A DNA stretch of 64,000 nucleotides from an uncultured Bacteroidales bacterium (lineage in GTDB: Bacteria; Bacteroidota; Bacteroidia; Bacteroidales; Bacteroidaceae), in NCBI GenBank assembly GCA_902768125.1, contig CACXKA010000006.1, positions 1-64,000 on the forward strand, given 5' to 3'. Of the stretch, positions 25,861 through 34,601 are shown in pieces. The notes under the pieces are model-generated. The model worked only from the letters and a program-made list of their open reading frames with translations, was not told where the DNA came from and searched no databases. The position numbers and the translations under genes are program-made. The stretch's first letter is position 1; each line of letters starts with the position of its first letter.

Positions 25861-25918
25861 TGGTACATGAATACCACATCATCGGGATTTCGGGGTAGGC
25901 GAAATGTCCGTACCTTTG
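25849..25918 (+). promoter_or_regulatory. Regulon promoter B (susD)
   Basis: Dyad CTACCATTCTTTTGGTAC (25849-25866), 17 bp, GGGATTTCGGGGTAGG (25884-25899), then TACCTTTG (25911-25918) followed by CACCAGATTTCAAA. From GGGATTTC to the box it is nearly identical to promoter A. Confidence 0.85.
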
Positions 25919-25973
25919 CACCAGATTTCAAACAATAAACAAATTAAGGTAAAAAAGAAAGGAGACAAAAAAC

Positions 25974-27620
25974 ATGAAAAAGAACATCCTTCTCGCTGCA
26001 ATCGCAGCAACAAGCCTCTTGGCAGGCTTCTCATCATGCTCATCAGATGATGATAACAGCAACAGCAATCAAGTGACAGATGACAACGTGGTGGCAGACG
26101 ACGCCAGTGCCCTTTCATTGGTGAACGGTGTGTACAGCCACTGGCAGCCGCTCTCGTCTTCCTTCTCGTTCATCATCGAGTTGAACAGTAACAAATTGAC
26201 CTCTTTCGAGGGTGAGGAAAATGAGGCAGGACCGGTTAACAGCCGTTTCGAGCAGGAGCCAACAACCTGGTATCAAGTCAAGATATTTAACCACCTGTTC
26301 CTCGGAATCACACAGGCAAACGAAGCCATCACGACTGTGACTAACTCGCTCAAGGCGGGCAAGGTTTCTCAGGCAGGCTATAACGCCGCTGTAGGTAAGG
26401 CAAAATTCCTTCGTGGTTTGGCATACCTGAAACTCGTGCAACTCTGGGGTGAAGTGCCCGTCTATACAGAAGAAGGCGGAAGCACCACTGAGCGTCAAAG
26501 CATCGACAAGGTGTTCGAACAGATTGTCAGCGACTTCACCGCAGCCGAATCACTCCTGAAGGACTACGATGGTGACCCACGCATCCCATCCAAGCAGGCA
26601 GCACAGGGACTCTTGGCACGTGCTTACCTCGTATGGGGTGACAACCCACTCTCACAGGCTGAAGTGGCAGCTATCGCCAACACCCAGACAGACCCTGCTT
26701 TCACCACTACCCCAGCCCGTCTGGAGAAGGCTGTAGAGTATGCTAACAAGGTCATCAATAGCGGCAAGCTCGCTCTCGACCCCGAGTATAAGTTGTGGGG
26801 ACGCGAGTATGAGAGCAACAAGCGCAAGACCAATGAGCATCTCTTCACGATTGCTCACAACGGGGATGCTTACGATGCTCAGGGCAACCACCAGACACAC
26901 TGCTCCTGGACTTTCCCTTACCAGAACGGAGAGAACGGACAGGGCTACAGCCAGAACCACACCGAGGTGTCTGACGATGACCTCTACGACGACTGGAAGG
27001 CTGAGTTCCCCAACGATAAGCGTCTGGCTGAAACTTACTTCGTTGAGCTTTCCAACCCAGAGGATGGCAAGACCTACCACTACTACTCACCTTTCTACAC
27101 ACCCATCAATGGTAAAGGCGTGGACAGAAGCTACGAAGACGCAGAGAACCTCGAAATCACCTTCAATTCCGTTGACCGCATCGAGATTCGCTATGCAGAA
27201 GTGCTCCTCATCAAGGCAGAAGCCCTCGTGCAGTTAGGTCGCAACACAGAGGCAGCAGAGCCCTTCAACCAACTCCGCACTCGTGCCGGCATCGCCACCG
27301 TCAGTGCCCCCACTTTCGACCAGATCAAGCGTGAATGGGATTATGAATTCACCTATGAACAGTTCTCTGCTCTCAACTCGTACCGCTGGAAGGATCTCAT
27401 CTCCTCTGTGCAGAAGGTGAAGAACTACAAGCACTTCCCCAACGACTGGAAGACCAGCACAGGCAACACCTACACAGCTGATCAGGAGGCTTACTTCACG
27501 AAGATTCACAACCACCTCGTGGCTAAGTACAACAACGTGCGCGGCAAGCACTACCGTCAGCCTATCCCAACAGGCATGAGAGGTGAAGACCTCGGCATCG
27601 CCCAGAACCCTGGCTACTAA
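25974..27620 (+). CDS. SusD/RagB-family outer-membrane lipoprotein
   Basis: This 548-aa surface lipoprotein has a lipobox at FSSCSS and an acidic LES-like tract (SDDDNSNSN). TPR-like helices follow (AKFLRGLAYLKLVQLWGEVPVY, QAAQGLLARAYLVW), then the SusD C-terminal pattern VDRIEIRYAEVLLIKAEALVQ and FNQLRTRAGI. It caps the SusC barrel and binds the ligand. The ligand cannot be inferred from sequence; no glycan-degrading genes are adjacent, which argues against an ordinary polysaccharide locus. Confidence 0.92.
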   Translation: MKKNILLAAIAATSLLAGFSSCSSDDDNSNSNQVTDDNVVADDASALSLVNGVYSHWQPLSSSFSFIIELNSNKLTSFEGEENEAGPVNSRFEQEPTTWYQVKIFNHLFLGITQANEAITTVTNSLKAGKVSQAGYNAAVGKAKFLRGLAYLKLVQLWGEVPVYTEEGGSTTERQSIDKVFEQIVSDFTAAESLLKDYDGDPRIPSKQAAQGLLARAYLVWGDNPLSQAEVAAIANTQTDPAFTTTPARLEKAVEYANKVINSGKLALDPEYKLWGREYESNKRKTNEHLFTIAHNGDAYDAQGNHQTHCSWTFPYQNGENGQGYSQNHTEVSDDDLYDDWKAEFPNDKRLAETYFVELSNPEDGKTYHYYSPFYTPINGKGVDRSYEDAENLEITFNSVDRIEIRYAEVLLIKAEALVQLGRNTEAAEPFNQLRTRAGIATVSAPTFDQIKREWDYEFTYEQFSALNSYRWKDLISSVQKVKNYKHFPNDWKTSTGNTYTADQEAYFTKIHNHLVAKYNNVRGKHYRQPIPTGMRGEDLGIAQNPGY

Positions 27621-27732
27621 TCAGCATTTGGCCATATAATTAGATATTTTAGAGTTAATAGTTTATGAAGAGGGCTGGCATGCAGCTACCGTGTGTCAGC
27701 CCTTATTGTATCCACACAAAATCAACACGAAC

Positions 27733-28395
27733 ATGACACACAATAAATATCTCACACTCGCCACCATCGCTCTTCTCAGTGTGGCATCCGTCTCTTGCAG
27801 CAAGGACGACGACAATAATAACAGTAGCAGTTCCGAGGAGTCTGTGGCATACGACTCTCATGCTGTCGACCTCGGTTTGCCCAGCGGACTGAAATGGTCT
27901 GACCAGAATCTGGGTGCCAATGCGCCAGAGGATTACGGCGACTACTTCGCCTGGGGTTCCATCAACCCATTGTCTTCCTTCGCCAGCGAAGCCTACAATG
28001 CAGAAGTGGAAGTGGAAAAGATTCCTGGCAATTTCAGCGGAGACATCCAATTTGATGCTGCCACCTATCACCTTGGTGGAAAATGGAGAACACCCACTTA
28101 TGGAGAAATCAGTGAGCTGAGAAGCAACACCACCCAAGAATGGACGACCCAGAACGGGGTGAAAGGTCTGAAACTCACAGGCAAGAATGGAAAATCCATT
28201 TTCATCCCAGCAGCAGGCTTCTATTCTGGTGACACCCGCTCCAAAGAGACCTTCTCAGGCTATTTGTGGTCAAGCAGCACAGACCCAGGCTACACAGGAG
28301 TTGGAATCAGTGGAGTGATCAATGCCGGAGGTGTCGGCGGCGGAGGTGCCTATGGATATCTCGGCTACAGCATCCGACCCGTACGTAACAAATAA
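27733..28395 (+). CDS. Fib_succ_major-type lipoprotein
   Basis: This 220-aa lipoprotein has its lipobox at SVSCSK, followed by an acidic DDDNNN tract. The mature domain has the repeated Bacteroidetes/Fibrobacter pattern: AVDLGLPSGLKWSDQNLGA, DYGDYFAWG, GGKWRTPTYGEISEL, SGYLWSSS and a terminal YSIRPV. I choose the ATG at 27733 rather than 27691. The family is C-type-lectin-like and surface exposed; function is unknown. It follows susD by 112 bp and ends before a clear terminator, so it may be the last gene of this transcript. Confidence 0.8.
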   Translation: MTHNKYLTLATIALLSVASVSCSKDDDNNNSSSSEESVAYDSHAVDLGLPSGLKWSDQNLGANAPEDYGDYFAWGSINPLSSFASEAYNAEVEVEKIPGNFSGDIQFDAATYHLGGKWRTPTYGEISELRSNTTQEWTTQNGVKGLKLTGKNGKSIFIPAAGFYSGDTRSKETFSGYLWSSSTDPGYTGVGISGVINAGGVGGGGAYGYLGYSIRPVRNK

Positions 28396-28414
28396 ACCAT
28401 ACTCATAAAACACG

Positions 28415-28455
28415 AGCAGGGGCGCTTCGCGATGAAGCGTCCCTGCTACTTTTGT
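28415..28455 (+). terminator. Strong hairpin terminator
   Basis: AGCAGGGGCGCTTC and GAAGCGTCCCTGCT pair (28415-28428 with 28434-28447), followed by ACTTTTG. It separates the SusD transcript from the convergent smalltalk gene. Confidence 0.75.
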
Positions 28456-28465
28456 CCTTTGACTT

Positions 28466-28582
28466 TTACATCAGCCCTCGCATGCAACTGGTCGTTCCGA
28501 GTGCTGTCAAAAACGCCGTGAGTGCAGCTACTACAATCTTCACCACAATCTCCAATGCTCTTTGCTTCTTTTCCATCATCAT
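28466..28582 (-). CDS. Smalltalk-type small protein
   Basis: This 38-aa frame (start MMMEKKQRALEIVVKIVVAA, end SCMRGLM) has one hydrophobic helix and a GTTSC motif near its end. That matches the tiny smalltalk proteins that sit next to HU-HIG genes in Bacteroidales. The start could be any of three adjacent ATGs. The HU-HIG gene lies upstream on the same strand. Function is unknown; the helix and cysteine suggest a membrane or lipoprotein-like peptide. Confidence 0.7.
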   Translation of the reverse strand: MMMEKKQRALEIVVKIVVAALTAFLTALGTTSCMRGLM

Positions 28583-28977
28583 TTGATTTTAATTTTAATC
28601 TCACACAGATAACACAGATTTCACAGATTTTTATTCCGAAAACTTCTAAAAAGACGAAATAGACCAAAACCTTAAAAACCTCTTTCTCAGGTTGAGACAG
28701 CGTCTTGATGTTGTGTCTGCCTGCTTTTCCTTGTGAGCCAGCTCACAGATAAAAGCCTTCATACACCCCATCAGCTTCTCCGAAGCAACACCCCTCGAGT
28801 GCTCGTAGAGCCAGCAGCACCTCCAAGGGTTTTCGTGGTTTTTGTTTTTTCCGTCTTTTTCGGAATCTTTGACCTTTGACTTTTGACCTTTGACTTAAAT
28901 CTCAAATCTCAAACCTCTTATCGTATCTTTAGCACGCTTGGCTTGCCAAGAAATCTCAAATCTCAAACCTCAAATCA
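28583..28977. other. Intergenic region with repeats
   Basis: The region contains ACACAGATTTCACAGATTT and TTTGACCTTTGACTTT low-complexity tracts, then AAATCTCAAACCTC repeats near the end. A minus-strand open frame of about 65 codons at roughly 28670-28870 lacks a start codon near its beginning and is not called. Confidence 0.5.
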
Positions 28978-29553
28978 TCAGTCTCCCGTGTCAAATCCAC
29001 CACTTCCGCCGTTGTTGCCACCGTTGTTGTCTCCGCCTGAGTTGCCTCCAGTGTTGGAGCCGCCGTTCTCAGAGCCGCCATTCTCGCCGCCCTCGTTCTC
29101 AGGGTCTTCCACCGTGCCGTCGTCGGTGCTGGTCACGCGCTTCACCTCTTCGCCGTTGCGGTTGTAGCAGGTGATCTGGATGGCGGTGCTGGAGAGCTCG
29201 TCCTTCAGCTCCACGCTGGGGGTGAAGATGATGCGGCGGCTGCGGATGAGGGAGGTCTTCACCTTGTTCACGTCCTCCACTGCCTTGGCGCGGAGTCCGA
29301 ATCGCATGGTGCCGAGTCCGGGGAGTGCCACTGAGTGACCTTCCGTCGCCCATGCCTTGATCACCTCGCCTGCCGCGTCCCAGCAAGCCTGCATCACACC
29401 CTGACTGACTCCGCTTCGGAGTGCCGCCTCGCGGATGACCTTCTGCTGGTTCAGTGCGGTGTAGAGTTCTGGAGACATCACGTAGCGCCACACGCCTGCG
29501 TCCGTCTTGTTGAATTTCACCAGTCGTTCAACTGCTTTTACTTTCAATGCCAT
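28978..29553 (-). CDS. HU-HIG-type DNA-binding protein
   Basis: This 191-aa protein has a HU/IHF-like domain over residues 1-125 (MALKVKAVERLVKFNKTDAG, VIREAALRSGVSQG, WATEGHSVALPGLGTMRFGL, RIIFTPSVELKDEL). A Gly/Asn/Glu-rich tail follows (GGENGGSENGG and similar), common in Bacteroidales HU-HIG proteins. The tail ends GFDTGD and is probably disordered. It is a nucleoid-type DNA binder often associated with mobile islands; smalltalk lies downstream on the same strand. Confidence 0.9.
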   Translation of the reverse strand: MALKVKAVERLVKFNKTDAGVWRYVMSPELYTALNQQKVIREAALRSGVSQGVMQACWDAAGEVIKAWATEGHSVALPGLGTMRFGLRAKAVEDVNKVKTSLIRSRRIIFTPSVELKDELSSTAIQITCYNRNGEEVKRVTSTDDGTVEDPENEGGENGGSENGGSNTGGNSGGDNNGGNNGGSGGFDTGD

Positions 29554-30063
29554 AATCTTTGTGTGTTTTAATTTTGTGTTTGTGTTGTTAATACTCTCGT
29601 GTCGCCGATTCGGTTCGTTTTTGCCCGCTGGTTAGGAAAATTTTACTGGCCAGTTACAAAAAATTTTTTCTCCAGTTAGGGCGCAAATTTCACCTCATTT
29701 TTGACATTGCAAAGTTACGACATCGGGAGTGCGGTCTACGAATAAATTGCAAGAAATTTTCAAAAAATTTTAGTTCGTTGTCATGTTGTCATGATTGTCA
29801 TTTGTCATTAAGGATTTGGAAAGTGTCAAAAACCTCATATAAATAATATTTTATATTATTATATGGCAGAAAATGACAATCCGAAATCTTAATGACAACT
29901 AATGACAATGACAATGATGACAATGTTTGCCTTGTACTTTAATTTATGCCATCAGGACATGTTGTTTGCAAAAAATGATGAAAAAACGTGGCAAAAATTT
30001 GGTCGTATAAAATAATGTCACTAAATTTGCCACGGATTAAAACTATGAGAGAAGAGAGCAATT
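29554..30063. other. AT-rich divergent intergenic region
   Basis: This gap separates the minus-strand HU-HIG gene from the plus-strand Xre gene. Besides the palindrome at 29776-29925 it holds TAGTT- and TTTTAC-rich sequence and a minus-strand box TAACTTTG near 29709-29716 that may serve the HU-HIG gene. No coding sequence is evident. Confidence 0.5.
29776..29925. repeat. Large imperfect palindrome with TGTCAT/ATGACA repeats
   Basis: Four TGTCAT copies on the left and about five ATGACA copies on the right flank an AT-only core (CATATAAATAATATTTTATA...). TTGTCATTAAGGATTTGG on the left pairs with CCGAAATCTTAATGACAA on the right. A related copy of the left arm lies at 40627-40672. Confidence 0.7.
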
Positions 30064-30402
30064 ATGAGCAATTTGATTGGAAGAAACCTGAAAGTGCTGC
30101 GTGAGGCAAACGACCTGACGCAAGAGCAGATGTCAAGCTATCTGAGCATTGGACGTAGTGCGTATGCCAACTATGAAGCTGGCGAGCGCGAGGCTCCGCT
30201 GGAGGTGCTGGAACGTTCGGCGTCATTGTTGGGTTGTGAACTGGAACTGCTGTTCGAGCCGGATGTGGAGACGGTGAAAGACCAGATGATGGTTTGCGCC
30301 TTCCGCACCGAAGGGCTGACAGAGAGCGACATGAAGGAAGTGGCACGCTTCAAGCAAGTGGTGCTGGAGTATATGAAAATGCAGAAAATGCTTGGAGAAT
30401 GA
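30064..30402 (+). CDS. Xre-family HTH regulator (antitoxin-like)
   Basis: This 112-aa protein has a Cro/CI-type HTH at residues about 4-60 (RNLKVLREANDLTQEQMSSY, RSAYANYEAGEREAPLEVLERSA pattern) and a short acidic C-terminal helix. It overlaps the next gene by an ATGA, so the two are coupled. Xre proteins paired with ImmA/IrrE-type genes are typical of toxin-antitoxin or phage-control modules. It probably represses its own promoter in the AT-rich region upstream. Confidence 0.88.
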   Translation: MSNLIGRNLKVLREANDLTQEQMSSYLSIGRSAYANYEAGEREAPLEVLERSASLLGCELELLFEPDVETVKDQMMVCAFRTEGLTESDMKEVARFKQVVLEYMKMQKMLGE

Positions 30403-31109
30403 AGAAGTTAACTAAAGAAACCATTGAACAACTGGCGGTGAAGATGCGTATGGATGCGGGCTTGAATCCGTCAGAGCCCATTCACACGAAGACGCTGCTC
30501 AGAAAACTGGGGATTATGGTCATCTATCGTCCCCTTTCGGAGAAGGCTTGCGGTCTTTCGATGCGCTCTGCCGACGGACGTGCGAAGTTCATGCTTATCA
30601 ACTCGAACAACTCACGTGGACGCCAGCACTTCACCATTTGTCACGAGTTGTTCCATCTGTATTATGATGAAGAGCCAAAACCGCACATCTGTGGCACCCC
30701 CGGCTTGGAGAAAGACCCTGCCGAGATCAATGCCAATGCTTTTGCTTCAGCACTGCTTTTGCCACAGGCAGGTGTGTTGGAGTCGATACCCACGGAAGAG
30801 ATTGTAAACCGCCACATCTCCACCGCCACGATGCTGCGCGTGGAGCAGTTGTTTGGTGTCAGTCACCAGTCGCTGTGCTATTGCTTGCGCCATCTGCGCC
30901 TGCTTACCGAAGAGGAATTGCAGGATCATCTGGCCGAGAGCATGGAGATTCAGCAGATTGCCGAGGAATACGGATACGACCTCTCACTCTATCAGCCAGG
31001 CAACGAAGGTGTGGTGATAGGCGACTTTGGCGAGAAAGCACGCCTGTTGTTCGAGCAGGAGCGCATTTCCGAGGGCCACTATGTTGAACTGTTAAACCTG
31101 CTGAAATAG
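30399..31109 (+). CDS. ImmA/IrrE-family metallopeptidase (COG2856)
   Basis: This 236-aa protein has the zinc-protease helix HELFH (82-86) in ICHELFHLYYDEEP and further family segments (FASALLLPQAGV). I choose the ATG at 30399, which overlaps the xre stop. Relatives cleave Xre-type repressors (ImmA) or DdrO (IrrE). The C-terminal part (EELQDHLAESMEIQQIAEEYG pattern) is an added helical extension. It sits between xre and a PIN-domain gene that starts 1 bp after its stop. Confidence 0.88.
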   Translation: MKKLTKETIEQLAVKMRMDAGLNPSEPIHTKTLLRKLGIMVIYRPLSEKACGLSMRSADGRAKFMLINSNNSRGRQHFTICHELFHLYYDEEPKPHICGTPGLEKDPAEINANAFASALLLPQAGVLESIPTEEIVNRHISTATMLRVEQLFGVSHQSLCYCLRHLRLLTEEELQDHLAESMEIQQIAEEYGYDLSLYQPGNEGVVIGDFGEKARLLFEQERISEGHYVELLNLLK

Positions 31110-31110
31110 G

Positions 31111-31632
31111 ATGGCAAAAGGTGTAAAGACACAGATTGTTTTGGATGCAGATGTGATAATACACTTCGCCAAGGGAGGACGGCTCAGCCAGTTGCCCAGC
31201 ATATTTCCTGACTATGAATATGTGTTGCTGGAAGCTGTGCACGAGGAATTGCTGTCGGACATCAGGACGCAGATTGACCACCAGATGGCACTGCTGAAAA
31301 ATATCACGCTCCTTTCCTTTGCGCCTCGTGGCGAGATGCTTCGCGAATATGCCCAGCTAAGAAGCCGATTCGGCAAGGGTGAGAGTGCCTGTATGGCATA
31401 TTGCCTGTTTACCCATAACGTGATAGGCAGCAGCAACCTGCGTGATATCCGTGCTTATTGCGAGGAGAAGCAGATCACTTATCTCACCACGATGGACTTT
31501 CTTTGGTACGCTTGGCGTAAGAATTTGATGACCCCCGATGAAGTGAAGACTTTCATCAGCGAAGTAAAGCAAAAAGGCAGCAAGTTGCCTGACGTGGATA
31601 TAGAGAAGTATGTATGTGAGAAGGTGTTGTAA
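31111..31632 (+). CDS. PIN-domain protein (putative toxin nuclease)
   Basis: This 173-aa protein starts VLDADVIIHFAKGG, giving the N-terminal acidic residues D12 and D14 of PIN ribonucleases. GESACMAYCLF supplies the central acidic residue and TYLTTMDFLWYAW the later Asp. With the coupled Xre and ImmA/IrrE genes it forms the three-gene Xre-COG2856-PIN arrangement, which I read as a toxin-antitoxin or stress-response unit. Target RNA is unknown. Confidence 0.78.
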   Translation: MAKGVKTQIVLDADVIIHFAKGGRLSQLPSIFPDYEYVLLEAVHEELLSDIRTQIDHQMALLKNITLLSFAPRGEMLREYAQLRSRFGKGESACMAYCLFTHNVIGSSNLRDIRAYCEEKQITYLTTMDFLWYAWRKNLMTPDEVKTFISEVKQKGSKLPDVDIEKYVCEKVL

Positions 31633-31656
31633 AGCCATTATAAATAGAACTACGAT

Positions 31657-33810
31657 ATGTCAGAACAAAACGAGAACCTAAGCAATAGAAGCCTTGAACT
31701 TTGTAGGCGTGTAGTAACTACAGAATCGTTCATAGCAGAAGCCAAGGAGATCTATGGCGACCGCTATGACTATAGCAAGGTTGAGTATAAAAATCGCGAT
31801 CATAGGGTGACTGTCGTATGTCCCGTTCATGGCGATTTCCAAGTATATGCTCGCGAGCACCTTGATGGTAAAGGGTGCCCAAAGTGTGAGAAAGGTGTAA
31901 AATTCTTGGCTAAACTAAAGGAGAAGTTTGGCGATAAGTTCGGGTTGGATCAGTTCGTTTATGAGAATTCTACCTCGCCTGTTACTTTGATATGCCCCAC
32001 TCATGGCGCTTTTTCAAGATTACCACAACAGATATTGAATTTACAATTTGGATGTCCCATGTGTGGAAGTGATGCCAAAGATGAGATTCATAATGCAGCA
32101 GTGGCAAGAAAGGCTGCTGCAAAAGAAGAGAAACGTAGAGCACGAGAAGAGTTCGAGGCAAAGCGATTGAATGATTGGCTAAAAGAAAGAGCAGATCGTA
32201 GGCTAAGACGTAAAAAAACAATAAGAGCTTTTATGGATGGGGATATTTCCGGATACTTTTATTCACCTTTTTATACATATCAAAAAATTGTAGAGGAATA
32301 CATAGACGACATAAGATATGGTGGATGGAAGATGAAATATTATGATCGCTTCAGATTGAGCGAAGAAGAAGCTCAGAAGCTAAGATTTTATCGGATGGGA
32401 GATACCTTCTATCGCTTTCCCAATGAAGGCCCCACAGCCTATATTAAACAAAATTATGACAAAGAATGTTCTTCTTCTGGCATATCTTTCGAAGAATATC
32501 TTTCCCATACAGATTATTCCATATATTTTGAGGGCAATGATTTGTTTATAGTCGAGAAAAGAATTATTTTCATAGAAAAACTGACAGAGACTAATCTACG
32601 AGAAAGAATTGAGTATGCAAGAAATAATTACCAGATAGATTGGGAAAAAGCAAAAATATATGTTTTCCCTTACAACACTATGCTATTTTTTATCTCAGAT
32701 TCTTTTGAGCAAAGATTAGCGGGTGGAAGGGCCGACCTTGCAAATCCTGACAACTGGTTTACTATTTCATTTTCAAGCGATTTTAATTATCATGAGTTAA
32801 GAAGAATTTGTAGAGAATTTGTCAATCAACATCCACAGGATTCCAATAATATAGACAATTGTCAATGTACAGATAATAATATCATTGAGATAAATACCTT
32901 ACATCATATTAATCCAAATAAAAAACTTTCAAACCTTCCCAAGTCTTTCGTGGGAATAGACTTCGAGACACTTTATCCCCAGCGCGTATCTGCTTGTTCT
33001 GTGGGTATGGTAAAGTATATAGATGGCGAAATCGTTGATAGGTTCTATACTCTCATTCGTCCGCCATTCGATTATCCGGGGAAATGTGGTAGCGTACTGA
33101 CATGGATTCATGGATTGACTGAAGATATGGTGAAAGACGCTAGGACATTTGAGGAAATTTTGCCAGAAATGGAAAGCTTTGTTGACGATTTGCCTCTTGT
33201 TGCTCATAATGCTTGCGTTGAAAGGGCATGTATTCGTGATGCGAGTGCATTCTATGGTCTTCAGACAAAACTCGACTACGAAAATATCTTCGACACTCTG
33301 ACTCTATCACGACAAGCCGAAGCAAAACTTGGCATTTCAGAGGAAGGACCAGGAACTCATCAACTTGACACTGTTTGCAAGAGGTTTGGAATCTCAGGCA
33401 ATAATCACCACAATGCTTTGGCCGATGCAGAAATGAGTGGCAATCTGATGGTGCTGTTCCAAAAGATATTAAGTGAAGGGGAAACTATTGAGGTCGTAGA
33501 AACACCTACGACTCTAAGACAGAAATATAATCCTGAGGATAAAGTCCAGCGTAATGATTTGGATAGTGTTGCTGACAATCCTTTTAAGAATCAAGTCGTG
33601 GTACTGACTGGCTTTGCAAAAGCAGACAGTCAGGAATATGCTCACAAGTTGAATGAATTGGGTGCCATCATTAAGGACGGAGTGAACAAAAAAACAAACA
33701 TCCTCATAACCGGCTACAATGCAGGCCCATCCAAAATGCAGAAAGCACAGGAATTTGGTGCACGTATTATGTCAGAAGAGGAATTTAAAGAAATTATAAA
33801 ACAACTATGA
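31657..33810 (+). CDS. Zinc-finger / DEDDh exonuclease / BRCT protein
   Basis: This 717-aa protein has three parts. Residues about 18-150 hold two or three repeats resembling DUF723-like zinc modules (YDYSKVEYKN, VTVVCPVHGDFQ, GCPKC; then VTLICPTHGAFSR, GCPMCG), which often read DNA in mobile nucleases. The middle is unrecognised and charged. Residues about 425-610 form a DnaQ-like DEDDh exonuclease (FVGIDFETL, LVAHNACVERACI, HNALADAEMSG). The end (about 635-717) is a BRCT domain (NQVVVLTGFAKADSQEYAH). Codon use and base composition are clearly more AT-rich than the flanking chromosome. The next gene overlaps by 4 bp. A role in repair or defence is inference. Confidence 0.8.
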   Translation: MSEQNENLSNRSLELCRRVVTTESFIAEAKEIYGDRYDYSKVEYKNRDHRVTVVCPVHGDFQVYAREHLDGKGCPKCEKGVKFLAKLKEKFGDKFGLDQFVYENSTSPVTLICPTHGAFSRLPQQILNLQFGCPMCGSDAKDEIHNAAVARKAAAKEEKRRAREEFEAKRLNDWLKERADRRLRRKKTIRAFMDGDISGYFYSPFYTYQKIVEEYIDDIRYGGWKMKYYDRFRLSEEEAQKLRFYRMGDTFYRFPNEGPTAYIKQNYDKECSSSGISFEEYLSHTDYSIYFEGNDLFIVEKRIIFIEKLTETNLRERIEYARNNYQIDWEKAKIYVFPYNTMLFFISDSFEQRLAGGRADLANPDNWFTISFSSDFNYHELRRICREFVNQHPQDSNNIDNCQCTDNNIIEINTLHHINPNKKLSNLPKSFVGIDFETLYPQRVSACSVGMVKYIDGEIVDRFYTLIRPPFDYPGKCGSVLTWIHGLTEDMVKDARTFEEILPEMESFVDDLPLVAHNACVERACIRDASAFYGLQTKLDYENIFDTLTLSRQAEAKLGISEEGPGTHQLDTVCKRFGISGNNHHNALADAEMSGNLMVLFQKILSEGETIEVVETPTTLRQKYNPEDKVQRNDLDSVADNPFKNQVVVLTGFAKADSQEYAHKLNELGAIIKDGVNKKTNILITGYNAGPSKMQKAQEFGARIMSEEEFKEIIKQL

Positions 33811-34589
33811 TACAGCAAGACTTATTTGGCGATAGTGCCATTATTCAGCAGAATCCATTGACCAATCGTCGCGTTGGTTTTATTGGAAAGTTTAAGAACC
33901 GTGCTGCTCTTGTAAAGAAGGTCAAAGAATTTGGAGCATCTGAAAAGAGTAAAGACGGGTTGACTCGTGACACTCAGATTCTCGTCATCGGTAGTGATGT
34001 TAAGCAAGAAGAGCAAAACCGTCTTCTCTGCTACGAACATGATGGATGGAAGCCTTTGAAAATAAGTGAAGCAGAACTTCAAGAGATCTTCAATGGGCAT
34101 TATGCAGGATTTGAGACTGCTTCAGAACCCATCAAACAGGTAAGTATAGATATGTCTTACTACAATTGGAATCCTCCAACAATTAGTGACGAAGATGGAG
34201 ATGATGCTGGCGTGCGTTGTTCGTCACCTCTTGTCTATGGCGAGAATAATCCCATTTATGGCATGGAGATTTACGTTCCCAATAGACCAAATGCAGATAT
34301 GGGTATTATTCGTCAACTTATAGGTAATCTTGGCGGCTATGCTAATGCAGAATACTATGATGACACAAATGTTGTGATGTTGGGCGATTCTACATTACAG
34401 AAGCTGGAGAACGGCATCAAGGACGAGATAATTCTCGATATTGAAAGTCAATACAATAAAAGTAACACAAAGATGTTCAATATCCAATTCACTAGTGAGA
34501 GTGACTTCATTGCATGGGTAAAAGCTAGGATGAAGAAATTTTCTGATGAAAGTACAATTGCATTGTTGGAAAAGTACGAGCAAGGATAA
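33807..34589 (+). CDS. Two-BRCT-like protein
   Basis: This 260-aa protein shows a BRCT-like segment at residues about 20-70 (NRRVGFIGKFKNRAALVKKV, DTQILVIGSD) and a more divergent one at about 150-215 (IYVPNRPNADMGIIRQLIGNLGGYANAEYY, split by an NVVMLGDSTLQKLENG strand-helix). It overlaps the exonuclease-BRCT gene by ATGA and is almost certainly co-translated. BRCT pairs bind phosphopeptides or DNA ends, so it may be a partner subunit of the exonuclease. No nuclease motif is visible. Confidence 0.6.
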   Translation: MIQQDLFGDSAIIQQNPLTNRRVGFIGKFKNRAALVKKVKEFGASEKSKDGLTRDTQILVIGSDVKQEEQNRLLCYEHDGWKPLKISEAELQEIFNGHYAGFETASEPIKQVSIDMSYYNWNPPTISDEDGDDAGVRCSSPLVYGENNPIYGMEIYVPNRPNADMGIIRQLIGNLGGYANAEYYDDTNVVMLGDSTLQKLENGIKDEIILDIESQYNKSNTKMFNIQFTSESDFIAWVKARMKKFSDESTIALLEKYEQG

Positions 34590-34601
34590 TATGAATAAGC
34601 A

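Noticed and set aside
28446..28667. 73-codon minus-strand frame overlapping smalltalk
   Set aside because: It reads a different frame of the smalltalk gene and repeat DNA and has no family resemblance.
28670..28870. Minus-strand open frame of about 65 codons (contains MGCMKAFICELAHKEKQ)
   Set aside because: There is no start codon near its beginning and no recognisable family; it may be a remnant, so it is only noted in the intergenic entry.
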